Source: Spectribacter acetivorans
Lineage (GTDB): Bacteria; Pseudomonadota; Gammaproteobacteria; Nevskiales; Salinisphaeraceae
Length of the DNA stretch: 64,000 nt
Assembly: GCF_031846305.1 (NCBI RefSeq)
Contig: NZ_JAVRHY010000011.1
Coordinates: 1 to 64,000, forward strand
Reading direction: 5' to 3'
Shown here: positions 33,140 through 43,721 of the stretch, in pieces
Layout: each line of letters starts with the position of its first letter
Numbering within the stretch: the first letter of the stretch is position 1
Program-made: the position numbers and the translations under genes
The notes under the pieces: model-generated
Databases searched by the model: none
What the model saw: the letters and a program-made list of their open reading frames with translations, nothing else
Told to the model about the DNA's origin: nothing

Positions 33140-34332
33140 CAGGCCACCACCGCGTCCGCCGGGGCGTCCATCGGCGCCATCGCCCGCAAGCGCTCGATAT
33201 GCGCCGCGATCACGCGCCCGGCGGTATCCACATCCGCCGCGCTGGTGAAACGGCCCAGCGACAGCCGCAGGCTGGCCGCCGCCAGCGCCGGTTCGCGGCC
33301 CATCGCGCGCAACACATAGGATGACGCGGCACTGCCCGCCGCGCAGGCGGAGCCCCGCGATACCGCCAGCGCCGGTTCGCCGGCGGCGCAGGCATAGTGC
33401 AGCGCATCCGCATGCACCCCGCCGACACTCACGTTGAGCAGCCCCGGTGCCACATGCTCCGGCCCGCCGTTGCGGACCAGGTTCCCCACCGCCGCCAGGC
33501 GCTGCCACAGCCGGTCACGCAGGGCGGCGATGCGGCGGTTTTCCGCCGGCGCGTGCTCGGCGGCCAGCGCATAGGCCTTGCCCATCCCCAGGATCTGGTG
33601 CGTGGCCGGGGTGCCCGGCCGCAGCCCGCGTTCCTGCCCGCCCCCGTGCCAGACGGCCGCCAGATGCGGCGCCGGTCGACGCCGCACGTACAGCGCGCCG
33701 ATGCCCTTGGGACCGTGCAGCTTGTGGGAGGACAACGACACCAGGTCCGCGCCGATGGCCTCGACGTCCAGCGGCAGCTTGCCGGCGCCCTGGGCGGCGT
33801 CGACATGAAACGCCGCGGGATGCGCCCGCAACGCCTCGCCGATGGCGGCGAGGTCCTGGCAGACGCCGGTTTCATTGTTGACCTGCATCACCGACACCAG
33901 CCGCGTATCCGGCCGCAGCGCGGCGGCCAGCGTTTCCGGCTCGCACCGGCCGTTGGCGTCCACCGGCAGGCGGGTGATGCTCCAGCCCTGCGCTTCCAGC
34001 GCCGCCATCGGCCCCAGCACGGCCGGGTGTTCGGTGCACAGGGTGATCATGTGGCCAGGCTGGCGACCGAATGCCGCCGCCACTCCCTGGATGGCCAGAT
34101 TGTTGGCCTCGCTGGCGCCGCTGGTCCAGATCAGGTCGTCCGGCGCCGCACCGATCGCGGCCGCCACCGGCTCACGCGCCCGCGCCACGGCGTCGGCCGC
34201 CCGCTCGCCCGGGTCGTGCGCGGCGGTGGGGTTGGCGCCGTGCCGTGCCAGCGCGTCGGCCATCACCTCGATGACGCGCGGGTCCACCGGGGTGCTGGCG
34301 GCATTGTCCAGATAGATGCCGGCCCGGCTCAT
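33139..34332 (-). CDS. Second cysteine desulfurase (IscS/NifS-like)
   Basis: A 397-residue PLP enzyme that removes sulfur from cysteine. It starts MSRAGIYLDNAASTPVDPRV; the PLP lysine is Lys204 (SSHKLHGPKG), histidine HVDAAQ is near 176, and the persulfide cysteine is Cys330 (SRGSACAAGS). It is more like IscS in length than SufS. It is coupled by ATGA overlaps to the desulfurase before it and the IscU-like gene after it. Two adjacent desulfurases suggest division of labour; see findings. Confidence 0.9.
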   Translation of the reverse strand: MSRAGIYLDNAASTPVDPRVIEVMADALARHGANPTAAHDPGERAADAVARAREPVAAAIGAAPDDLIWTSGASEANNLAIQGVAAAFGRQPGHMITLCTEHPAVLGPMAALEAQGWSITRLPVDANGRCEPETLAAALRPDTRLVSVMQVNNETGVCQDLAAIGEALRAHPAAFHVDAAQGAGKLPLDVEAIGADLVSLSSHKLHGPKGIGALYVRRRPAPHLAAVWHGGGQERGLRPGTPATHQILGMGKAYALAAEHAPAENRRIAALRDRLWQRLAAVGNLVRNGGPEHVAPGLLNVSVGGVHADALHYACAAGEPALAVSRGSACAAGSAASSYVLRAMGREPALAAASLRLSLGRFTSAADVDTAGRVIAAHIERLRAMAPMDAPADAVVA

Positions 34333-35480
34333 CCGCCCATCACCGCAGGATTGAGGCCGGGCATGGACTGACTGCGGGCCACGCTCGGCAGCACCGACAG
34401 GAATCGGTCGATCTCGTCCTCGGTATTGTCCTTGCCGAGGCTGACGCGGATCGCGCCGCGCGCGACCACCGGGTCAACGCCCATGGCCAGCAGCACGTGG
34501 CTGGGTTCGCCGGACCCGGATGCGCAGGCCGAGCCGGACGACACCGCGAAACCGAACTGGTCCAGCGCCATCAGCAGGCTCTCGCCGTCGAACCCGGGCA
34601 CGGCGAACTGCAGCGTGTTGGGCAACCGCTCGACATCACCGGCGAATATCACCGCGTCCGGCAGGGCCGCCGCCAGGCCGGCCTGCAGCCGGTCGCGCAG
34701 ACGGGCCGTGTGGTCGGCGCGCGCGGCACGCTCGGCCTCGGCCAGTTCGGCGGCCGCGCCGAAGCCCACGATCGCGGCAGTGTTCTGAGTGCCGCCCCGC
34801 AGACCGCCTTCCTGACCGCCGCCGTGCAGCAGCGGCCGGATGTCTACGCGCTTGTCCAGCACCAGCGCCCCCACGCCCTTGGGGCCGTAGATCTTGTGGC
34901 TGGACACCGCCAGCGTATGCGCGCCGGTGTCCGGATAGCGCATGGCCAGCTTGCCCGCCCCCTGGACGCCGTCCACATGCAGCAGCGCGCCCGCCGCCCG
35001 TACCCGGTCCGCCACCTCGGCGACGGGCTGGATCGCCCCGGTTTCATTGTTGGCGGCCATCACCGCCACCACCGCGACGTCGCCGGCTGCCAGCTGCCGG
35101 TCGAGGTCGGCCAGATCCACGCGGCCCTGCCCGTCCACCGCGATGGTTGCGCTGGATACGCTCATCGCCTCGGCGGTTTCCAGCACGGCGGGATGTTCGA
35201 TCGCGCTGTAGAGCAGACGGCCAGGGCGGCAGGCGCTCAATCCCTTCAGCGCCATGTTGTCGGCTTCCGTGCCCCCGGCGGTGAACACCACCTGTCCGGG
35301 ATGGGCACCGACCAGCGCCGCCACCTGTTCACGGGCAGCGTCGATGGCCGCCCGCGCCGTACGGCCGGAGGCATGCCGGCTGGCGGCATTGCCGAACTGG
35401 CCGCGCAGATGCGGCAGCATCGCTTCGAGCACCCGCTCGTCGAGCGGCGTGGTGGCGTTGTGGTCGAAATAGACGTTCAT
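34329..35480 (-). CDS. First cysteine desulfurase (IscS/NifS-like)
   Basis: A 383-residue PLP enzyme from the ATG at 35480 (MNVYFDHNATTPLDERVLEAMLPHL). The PLP lysine is Lys196 (SSHKIYGPKG) and the persulfide cysteine is Cys319 (SSGSACASGSGEPSHVL), whose surrounding loop has the SACxSGxxEPSHVL form of NifS/IscS proteins. The start codon overlaps the iscR stop (ATGA). Sequence identity with the second desulfurase is limited to motifs, so this is not a recent duplication. Upstream in-frame codons overlap iscR and are not part of the protein. Confidence 0.9.
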   Translation of the reverse strand: MNVYFDHNATTPLDERVLEAMLPHLRGQFGNAASRHASGRTARAAIDAAREQVAALVGAHPGQVVFTAGGTEADNMALKGLSACRPGRLLYSAIEHPAVLETAEAMSVSSATIAVDGQGRVDLADLDRQLAAGDVAVVAVMAANNETGAIQPVAEVADRVRAAGALLHVDGVQGAGKLAMRYPDTGAHTLAVSSHKIYGPKGVGALVLDKRVDIRPLLHGGGQEGGLRGGTQNTAAIVGFGAAAELAEAERAARADHTARLRDRLQAGLAAALPDAVIFAGDVERLPNTLQFAVPGFDGESLLMALDQFGFAVSSGSACASGSGEPSHVLLAMGVDPVVARGAIRVSLGKDNTEDEIDRFLSVLPSVARSQSMPGLNPAVMGG

Positions 35481-35908
35481 GCCGATTCCAGGGTGGTCGG
35501 CGCGGCCGCGGACCGCGCATCGAGTTCCGCCAGGGTGATCGCCCCGAGATAATCTTCCACGTGCCGGGTCAGGCCGGCCCAGAGGCCGTGGGTGCCGCAA
35601 CGTTCGTCGTCACCGCAGGCATCGAGGCTGCCGCAGGCGGTGGCATCCAGCGACTCGCCCACCGCGTTCAGCACATCCGATACGGTGATGCCGGCCACGC
35701 CACGCCCCAGCCGATAACCGCCGCGGGCGCCACGGGTGCTGCGCAGCAGTCCCTGCTGGCGCAGCTGACGGAACAGCCGCTCGAGATAGGCCGGGGAAAT
35801 GCCCTGCCGGCGTGCCACGACCGCCACGCACACGGGCTCGCCGGCGCCGTGGCGGGCCAGATCCACCATGGCGCTGACGGCGTAGCGTCCTCGCGATGTC
35901 AGTCGCAT
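35477..35908 (-). CDS. iscR: Fe-S cluster regulator IscR
   Basis: Rrf2-family regulator of 143 residues with a winged HTH (MRLTSRGRYAVSAMVDLARHG ... ISPAYLERLFRQLRQQGLLRSTRGARGGYRLGR). The [2Fe-2S] ligands Cys92, Cys98, Cys104 and His107 fall at the same residue numbers as in E. coli IscR. It senses Fe-S status and represses its own operon when holo. First gene of the isc set, with a candidate operator just upstream. Confidence 0.95.
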   Translation of the reverse strand: MRLTSRGRYAVSAMVDLARHGAGEPVCVAVVARRQGISPAYLERLFRQLRQQGLLRSTRGARGGYRLGRGVAGITVSDVLNAVGESLDATACGSLDACGDDERCGTHGLWAGLTRHVEDYLGAITLAELDARSAAAPTTLESA

Positions 35909-35926
35909 GTCCGACGAATTCCCGCT

Positions 35927-35955
35927 TATTCCCGACTTTCCGGGTCGGGATTATA
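35927..35955 (-). promoter_or_regulatory. isc operon promoter with a candidate type 1 IscR operator
   Basis: The palindrome CCCGAC-N7-GTCGGG (35930-35948) has the GAC-N7-GTC geometry and flanking pyrimidine/purine pattern of a type 1 IscR site. A TATAAT on the minus strand (35950-35955) adjoins it and coincides with the trmJ stop codon. No good -35 was found. The spacer between trmJ and iscR is only 42 bases, so trmJ transcripts may also read into iscR. Confidence 0.7.
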
Positions 35956-36715
35956 CGTCAGACGACCCCGTATCCGCAGCGCGGCGGCGCGGGTCCAGCG
36001 CCCGCAACAGTCCGCGCAGCAGCCGCAGTTCCGCGGCCTCGAGCTGACGCCGTCCGAGCAACCGCCGGAAGCGGCGCATCATATGCCGGGGCTCGTCCGG
36101 ATCGAGAAAGTCACCGGCCCGTGCCACCGCTTCCAGATGGTCGTACAGCCCTTCCAGTTCTCCCGCGGTGGCCAGCGGGAGCGCCTCGGGCGCCGGCTCC
36201 GGTTCGTGCGCCGCGGCCATTCGCAGCTCGTAACAGACCAGTTGCACCGCCGCCGCCAGATTCAGCGAGGCGAAGTCCGGATTACAGGGAATCTGCAGAT
36301 GAACATGGCATCGATCGAGTTCCTCGTTGGTCAGGCCGCTGCGCTCACGGCCGAACACGATGGCGGCGGGCCCGGCATTGCCGATGGTCCGGCGCGCCGC
36401 TTCGCGGGCATCCACCACCGGCCAGGGCAGCCGCCGCGAGCGGGCGCTGGTACCGATGACCAGCGTGCAGTCAGTCAGCGCGGCATCGAGATCGTCCACC
36501 ACCCGGGCCGCCGCCAGCACGTCATCCGCCCCGGCAGCGCGGGCAGTGGCATCGGCATGGGGAAAGCGGTCGGGGGTCACCAGCGCCATGTCTGCCAGGC
36601 CCATCGCCTTCATCGCCCGCGCGGCGGCGCCGATATTGCCCGGATGCTGGGGCGCCACCAGCACGATGCGCACCGCCGGCGTGTCGCCCGTGTGCGGATT
36701 GTTGTCGCTCATCAT
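35951..36715 (-). CDS. trmJ: tRNA Cm32/Um32 methyltransferase TrmJ
   Basis: SPOUT-class 2'-O-methyltransferase of 254 residues acting on position 32 of certain tRNAs. It contains RIVLVAPQHPGNIGAAARAMKAMG near the N-terminus, IVFGRERSGLTNEELDRCHVHLQIP (SAM-binding knot) and NLAAAVQLVCYELR, all typical. The C-terminal helical extension is normal for TrmJ. Divergent from suhB, as in E. coli, and directly upstream of iscR. Confidence 0.94.
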   Translation of the reverse strand: MMSDNNPHTGDTPAVRIVLVAPQHPGNIGAAARAMKAMGLADMALVTPDRFPHADATARAAGADDVLAAARVVDDLDAALTDCTLVIGTSARSRRLPWPVVDAREAARRTIGNAGPAAIVFGRERSGLTNEELDRCHVHLQIPCNPDFASLNLAAAVQLVCYELRMAAAHEPEPAPEALPLATAGELEGLYDHLEAVARAGDFLDPDEPRHMMRRFRRLLGRRQLEAAELRLLRGLLRALDPRRRAADTGSSDV

Positions 36716-36801
36716 CAGTCCCCTGGACGGCAGCCGATTCGCGGCGTCGCAGCTGCCGGATTTGCTATTCTAGCGGGCCTTCCACCCTTGCTTGCGACCC
36801 T

Positions 36802-37590
36802 ATGGACCCACTGGCGAATATCGCCGTGTCGGCGGCGCGTGCCGCCGGCAACATCTGCATGCGCCATCTGCGCCAGGGGCGCGGCTTCGACGTGCGCGAA
36901 AAGGGCCGCAACGACTTCGTGACCGAGGTCGATCACCAGGCGGAGGTGGCGATCATCGACACCATCCGCCGGGCCTATCCCGACCACGCCATCCTGGCCG
37001 AGGAATCCGGCCACAGCCCGGCGCGCCGGCAGGCGGATGTGGAATGGATCATCGACCCGATCGACGGCACGACGAACTTCATCCACGGCATTCCCCATTT
37101 CGCCGTGTCCATCGCCTGCCGGGTGGGCGGGCAGCTGGCCCACGGGGTGATCTTCGATCCGTACAAGGACGAACTGTTCGTGGCCAGCCGCGGCCGTGGC
37201 GCCATGCTCGACGGCCGGCGCATCCGCGTCAGCCAGTGTCATCAGCTGGGGCCGGCGCTGCTGGCCACCGGGTTTGCCTACCACCGCGAGGCGGGCATGG
37301 CGAAGTACTTCCCGGCCTTCGAGTCGCTGCTGAACAAGTGCGGCGACATCCGGCGAGGCGGCTCGGCGGCGCTGGACCTGGCCTGGGTGGCGGCCGGCCG
37401 TCTCGACGGTTTCTGGGAGTTCGGCCTCCAGCCCTGGGACATGGCGGCGGGCGTGATTCTGGTGATCGAGGCCGGCGGCATGGCCACCAGCCTGGGCGAC
37501 GGCGATCCGCTGGAAACCGGGGAGGTCGTCAGCGGGGCTCCCAAGCTGCAGCCGATGCTACGCGCCACCATCGAGCACGCGCTCAAGTAA
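36802..37590 (+). CDS. suhB: Inositol-1-monophosphatase SuhB
   Basis: A 262-residue inositol monophosphatase-family protein. Metal-binding signatures EESG, DPIDGTTNF and the C-terminal PWDMAAGVILVIEAGG are present. In E. coli SuhB also joins the rRNA antitermination complex, a role that may matter more than the phosphatase activity. A TATTCT -10-like box lies about 27 bases before the ATG, without a clear -35. Confidence 0.94.
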   Translation: MDPLANIAVSAARAAGNICMRHLRQGRGFDVREKGRNDFVTEVDHQAEVAIIDTIRRAYPDHAILAEESGHSPARRQADVEWIIDPIDGTTNFIHGIPHFAVSIACRVGGQLAHGVIFDPYKDELFVASRGRGAMLDGRRIRVSQCHQLGPALLATGFAYHREAGMAKYFPAFESLLNKCGDIRRGGSAALDLAWVAAGRLDGFWEFGLQPWDMAAGVILVIEAGGMATSLGDGDPLETGEVVSGAPKLQPMLRATIEHALK

Positions 37591-37617
37591 CCACCATCCG
37601 ACCCGGCCCGCCGGCAG

Positions 37618-38547
37618 CTACATATGCTCTTCGGCGGTCTCTTCCTTGGGCGGGAACAGGTCTTCCTTGTCCAGCGCCAGCCAAAGCGCCAGGGAACTGG
37701 CCACATAGATCGAGGAATAGGTCCCCACCACCACGCCGGCAATCAGCGCGATGGAGAATCCCTCGAGCGCTTCACCGCCGATGAACAGCAGCGCCAGCAG
37801 CACCAGCAGCGTGGTCAGGCCCGTCATCAGGGTGCGGGCCAGGGTCTGGTTGATGGAGCCGTTGACTACTTCCTGCGGCGTAGCCTTGCGCATGCGCCGG
37901 AAATTCTCGCGGATGCGGTCGAAGATCACGATGGTGTCGTTGAGCGAGTAGCCGATCACCGCCAGCAGCGCCGCGATCACGGTGAGATCGAACTCGATCT
38001 GCAGCAGGGAGAACAGCCCGAGCGTGATCACCACGTCATGGGCCAGCGCGGCAACCGCGCCCACCGCCAGCTTCCAGTGGAACCGGAAGATTACATAAAT
38101 GAGGATACCGATCAGCGCGTAGAGCAGCGCCAGCCCGCCCTTGTTGGTGAGTTCCTCGCCCACCTGGGGACCGACGAATTCGACGCGCCGCATCTCGACG
38201 CCGGGCTTGGCGTCCTCCAGCACTCGCAGCACGTTGCTGCTGACCTGGGCGGATTCCGTCCCCTCCTGCGGGGCCAGGCGGATCAGCACGTCGCGCGAGC
38301 CGCCGAAGAACTGCACCACGGCGTCGGTATAACCGCCTTCGGCCAGCGCGGTACGCACATCGTCGAGCTCGACCGCTTCCGGGTAGCCCACCTCGATCAC
38401 CACACCGCCGGTGAAGTCCACGCCGAACGCCAGCTGCTTCGTGGCCAGCGAGCCGACCGCAACCGCCATCACTACCAGCGAGAAAATCACCGCGACCTTG
38501 CGCAGGCCGACGAAGTCGATGCGGGTATCGGGACGAATCAGGCGCAT
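37618..38547 (-). CDS. secF: Protein translocase subunit SecF
   Basis: A 309-residue membrane subunit of the SecDF pump. The ATG at 38547 gives MRLIRPDTRIDFVGLRK with the usual first helix; FGVDFTGGVVIEVGY is the family DFTGG motif, and six helices are evident, including GYSLNDTIVIFDRIREN. Two bases after the secD stop. secF ends close to the convergent suhB. Confidence 0.95.
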   Translation of the reverse strand: MRLIRPDTRIDFVGLRKVAVIFSLVVMAVAVGSLATKQLAFGVDFTGGVVIEVGYPEAVELDDVRTALAEGGYTDAVVQFFGGSRDVLIRLAPQEGTESAQVSSNVLRVLEDAKPGVEMRRVEFVGPQVGEELTNKGGLALLYALIGILIYVIFRFHWKLAVGAVAALAHDVVITLGLFSLLQIEFDLTVIAALLAVIGYSLNDTIVIFDRIRENFRRMRKATPQEVVNGSINQTLARTLMTGLTTLLVLLALLFIGGEALEGFSIALIAGVVVGTYSSIYVASSLALWLALDKEDLFPPKEETAEEHM

Positions 38548-38548
38548 G

Positions 38549-40402
<1,854 letters not shown>

Positions 40403-40489
40403 AGCAGACGCGGGTCGGCAGCGGCGGCTGGCACCGTCACCGCGGAAAACGAAAAGGCGGGGTCAGACGTCGCGTACTCGTCGGCCACG

Positions 40490-40822
40490 TCAGAGCGTCT
40501 CCAGCGTACCCTTCGGCACTACGCTGGAAACGGACTGCTTCTGGACCTTGATCAGGACGCCGTCAGCCACTTCGATGGCGATGAAATTCTCGCCCAGATC
40601 CCGCACCTTGCCGGCGATGCCGCCCTGCGTGACCACCTCGTTGCCCTTCTCCAGGCTTTCCAGCAACTGGCGGTGCTCCTTCTGGCGTTTCATCTGCGGC
40701 CGAATGATCATGAAGTACATGAACACGAAGAACAGGCCCACCATGATCAGCGTGGGCATGATGCTGGGACCGGCGGCCTGCGCACCCTGCGCATAGGCAG
40801 GCGAAATCAGAAAATCCAACAT
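40490..40822 (-). CDS. yajC: Preprotein translocase subunit YajC
   Basis: A 110-residue single-helix protein (PTLIMVGLFFVFMYFMIIRPQMKRQKEH) with the C-terminal EVVTQGGIAGKVRDLGENFIAIEVADGV segment. It associates with SecDF. Located between tgt and secD as usual. Confidence 0.95.
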   Translation of the reverse strand: MLDFLISPAYAQGAQAAGPSIMPTLIMVGLFFVFMYFMIIRPQMKRQKEHRQLLESLEKGNEVVTQGGIAGKVRDLGENFIAIEVADGVLIKVQKQSVSSVVPKGTLETL

Positions 40823-40919
40823 GTTTCTGGTCCGGTGATGGAGTCGGGTCGGCGTCGAAAGCGCGGCATTATGCCACAGCCGTCCGGTCAGACGCCGGCA
40901 ACCACCGATGGTTTCATCA

Positions 40920-42005
40920 TCACGGCAGAAACTCGCGCGCCAGCGCGGCGAACCGGTCCTCGGCGATGGCCTCGCGGATGCGGCGCATCAGCCCCAGGTA
41001 GTAGGCCAGGTTGTGCCAGGTGTTAAGCCGCGCGGCGAGAATCTCCCCGCAACGGTAGAGGTGGTGCAGATAGGCCCGGCTGTAGCGGCGGCACACGTAG
41101 CAGTCACAGTTGGGATCGAGCGGATCGGTGTCGTGGCGGTAGGCGGCATTCTTGATCTTGACCGTGCCCACGGAGGTGAACAGATAGCCGTTGCGGGCGT
41201 GGCGGGTAGGCATCACGCAATCGAACATGTCCACCCCGGCGGCCACCCCTTCGATCAGATTGGCCGGCGTGCCCACGCCCATGAGATAGCGCGGCGCCTC
41301 GGCCGGCGCCTCGGGCAATGTGGCGGCCAGCACCTCGGCGCGTTCCTCGTCGGTTTCGCCCACCGACACGCCGCCGATGGCATAGCCATCAAAGCCGATA
41401 TCCACCAGCTGGCGCATGGATTCCCGCCTGAGCGCCGGATACACGCTGCCCTGGTTGATGCCGAACAGGGCGTTGGCATTGTCACCATGTGCCGCCTTGC
41501 AGCGCGCCGCCCAGCGCATGGACAGCGCCATCGAGCGCCGCGCCGCGTCCTCGGCAACCGGGTAGTCGGTGCATTCGTCCAGCACCATCACGATGTCCGA
41601 GTTCAGCGCGTGCTGAACGGCTATCGCATCCTCCGGGGTGAGCCGTCGCTTCGAGCCGTCCAGCGGCGAGCGGAAGGTTACGCCGTCCTCGTCCATCTGC
41701 CGGATATCGGCCAGGCTCCAGACCTGGAAGCCGCCGCTGTCGGTCAGGATCGGGCGATCCCAGCCCATGAAGCCATGCAAACCGCCGTGCGCGCCGATCA
41801 CTTCGGTGCCCGGTCGCAGCATCAGATGAAAGGTATTGCCGAGAATGATGTCCGCACCCAGCGTCTGCAGTTCCTCCGGCAGCATGCCCTTGACCGTCCC
41901 GTAGGTACCCACCGGCATGAATACCGGCGTTTCCACCACCCCGTGGCTCAGGGTCAGGCGGCCGCGGCGCGCCTGACCATCGCGTTTGATCAGCTCGAAT
42001 TTCAT
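40920..42005 (-). CDS. tgt: tRNA-guanine transglycosylase
   Basis: Inserts the queuosine precursor preQ1 at position 34 of four tRNAs. The 361-residue sequence begins MKFELIKRDGQARRGRLTLSHG; the substrate region DSGGFQVWSL, catalytic DMFDCVMPTRHARNG, and the zinc site CDCYVCRRYSRAYLHHL are all present. queA, which often precedes tgt, is replaced here by the divergent dacB. FolE2 elsewhere in the window supplies the same pathway's first step or folate. Confidence 0.95.
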   Translation of the reverse strand: MKFELIKRDGQARRGRLTLSHGVVETPVFMPVGTYGTVKGMLPEELQTLGADIILGNTFHLMLRPGTEVIGAHGGLHGFMGWDRPILTDSGGFQVWSLADIRQMDEDGVTFRSPLDGSKRRLTPEDAIAVQHALNSDIVMVLDECTDYPVAEDAARRSMALSMRWAARCKAAHGDNANALFGINQGSVYPALRRESMRQLVDIGFDGYAIGGVSVGETDEERAEVLAATLPEAPAEAPRYLMGVGTPANLIEGVAAGVDMFDCVMPTRHARNGYLFTSVGTVKIKNAAYRHDTDPLDPNCDCYVCRRYSRAYLHHLYRCGEILAARLNTWHNLAYYLGLMRRIREAIAEDRFAALAREFLP

Positions 42006-42107
42006 CGCGGGCGAAGTGTAGCGGCAATCGTCGTCGAGCCGAATGCAGACCCCGGCCGGCATGGGTACTATCGAGGCCGATTCCGACATACTCCGAGGGC
42101 TCCTGAC

Positions 42108-43595
42108 ATGCAGGCGCGCTGCCTACTCCCCGTCCTGCTGGCGACCAGCCTCGCCGCCCATGCCGCCGATGAAGCGACGTTGCCGGCCTTGCAGGCGCTG
42201 GCCGGCGATCAGGCCCGCGTCAGCGCATTGGTAGTCGACCTGGGCAGCGAACGGACACTGGCGGCACTGGAACCCAAGACCCGGCTGACACCCGCCTCGG
42301 TGAGCAAGCTCTATGCCGCCGCCGGTGCGCTGGCGCGCTGGGGGCCGGATCACCGCTTCGTCAACCGCGTGGTCTCCGGCGGCAAGGTACGCGACGGCAA
42401 GCTGGCCGGCGACCTGATGCTGATCGGCGCCGGCGATCCGGGCCTGGATCATAGCCGGCTGTCGCTGCTGGCCAGCCGACTGCGCCAACGCGGCATCGAA
42501 CGTGTAAGCGGCGACCTGGTGATCAACGACAGCCTGTTCGGCCCGGTTCCCTGTCTGACCGAAGACCGCTGCGCCGCCAGGCAGGTCAGCGAGAACAGTT
42601 ACGACGCCCCGCTGTCCGCCGCCGGCGTGAATTTCAGCAACGTCGAAGTCACCATCATTCCCGGTCGCGAACCCGATCAACCGGCCCGGCTGACCCTGAT
42701 GCCACCGGGACTGGAAGGCTTCGCCCTGCGCGGTGACATCGCCACCGGCGAGCCGGATACCCGGGCCGCCTACTGGGCCTGGCGGGCCACCGACGGCGAC
42801 CTCCAGACCCTGCATCTGGCCGGCGTGGTGCCGGCCGGCGGCGGCCACTTCTCGCTGCTGCGGTCGGTGTCGGAGCCCAGCCGTTACGCCGGTCAGGTGC
42901 TCAAGGCCGTGCTGGCCGGTCAGGGCATCGACGTGGCGGGCACGGTACGCGTCGATCACGCGCCGCCGGACCCGGATATGGTCACGCTTGCCGAGGAAAC
43001 CAGCCCCACCCTGGCCAATCAGCTTCGCGACATGATGGCCTACAGCAACAACTACATGGCCGACGTACTCACGCTGGGACTGGCGGCGGAAGCGGACAGC
43101 CCGGGCCCGGCGCAATCCGGACTGGCGGCCGCATCCACCATGCTGGCAGAGCTCGGCCGGCGCGCGAATGCCGAGGCCCAACCGTGGCTGGGCGCATTCC
43201 CCGACGACCCGCCGCTGACGCTGACCACCGGCAGCGGCCTGTCCGTGGACAACCGGCTGTCGGCAGCGGACGTGGTGTCCCTGCTCGCCTACATGTACCG
43301 GCAGCCGGCACTGTTCCCGGCGCTGATCGGCAGTCTGCCGGTACCCCAGTACACGCCGTCCCGGTCGGTGAAGAACGGCAACAACGACTTCGCCATGCGG
43401 GTGGCGGCCAAGACCGGCTCCCTGACGGAACCGGTCAGCGTGCGGGCGTACGCCGGCTATCTGCGCCTGGAAGATGGCGGCTGGGGCGCGTTTGCCGTCA
43501 TCATCAACGGCACCGAGGCCAGTCCGGAAATCCGGTTCGAGGACAGCATGGGCGCGATCCGCACCGACCTCGAGCGGATTCTGTCCGAGTACTGA
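42108..43595 (+). CDS. dacB: D-alanyl-D-alanine carboxypeptidase/endopeptidase PBP4
   Basis: A 495-residue periplasmic peptidoglycan hydrolase of the S13 family. Signal peptide 1-19 (ending AHAAD). Serine active-site motif SVSK (near residue 66), second motif SNN in MAYSNNYMAD, third motif KTG in AAKTGSLTEP. Length and the insertion between motif 1 and 2 fit DacB. Divergent from tgt; ends 39 bases before the tRNA. Confidence 0.93.
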   Translation: MQARCLLPVLLATSLAAHAADEATLPALQALAGDQARVSALVVDLGSERTLAALEPKTRLTPASVSKLYAAAGALARWGPDHRFVNRVVSGGKVRDGKLAGDLMLIGAGDPGLDHSRLSLLASRLRQRGIERVSGDLVINDSLFGPVPCLTEDRCAARQVSENSYDAPLSAAGVNFSNVEVTIIPGREPDQPARLTLMPPGLEGFALRGDIATGEPDTRAAYWAWRATDGDLQTLHLAGVVPAGGGHFSLLRSVSEPSRYAGQVLKAVLAGQGIDVAGTVRVDHAPPDPDMVTLAEETSPTLANQLRDMMAYSNNYMADVLTLGLAAEADSPGPAQSGLAAASTMLAELGRRANAEAQPWLGAFPDDPPLTLTTGSGLSVDNRLSAADVVSLLAYMYRQPALFPALIGSLPVPQYTPSRSVKNGNNDFAMRVAAKTGSLTEPVSVRAYAGYLRLEDGGWGAFAVIINGTEASPEIRFEDSMGAIRTDLERILSEY

Positions 43596-43618
43596 TGGGC
43601 AGCCGGGAGCGCGGCCGT

Positions 43619-43624
43619 TATAAT
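43619..43624 (+). promoter_or_regulatory. -10 element of the tRNA-Leu gene
   Basis: TATAAT lies ten bases before the tRNA 5' end, so the transcript would begin almost at the mature end. The -35 region overlaps the dacB stop and shows no good match, as often seen for GC-rich genomes. Confidence 0.5.
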
Positions 43625-43634
43625 GCCGCGCCGA

Positions 43635-43721
43635 GCCCGGGTGGCGGAACTGGTAGACGCGTCGGACTCAAAATCCGATTCCCGCGAGGGAGTGCGAGTT
43701 CGAGTCTCGCCCCGGGCACCA
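43635..43721 (+). tRNA. tRNA-Leu (anticodon CAA)
   Basis: An 87-base type II tRNA with encoded CCA. The acceptor stem pairs GCCCGGG with CCCGGGC before ACCA; the D-arm begins GGCGGAACTGGTAGACGC; the anticodon stem TCGGA/TCCGA closes a loop CTCAAAA with anticodon CAA, which reads UUG. A long variable arm (TTCCCGCGAGGGAGT) and the T-arm GTTCGAGTC follow. Its last 23 bases are re-copied twice downstream. Confidence 0.97.

Noticed and set aside
33139..35480. Recent tandem duplication of one desulfurase gene
   Set aside because: The two proteins share only family motifs and differ in length and loop sequence, so the pair is old or of separate origin.
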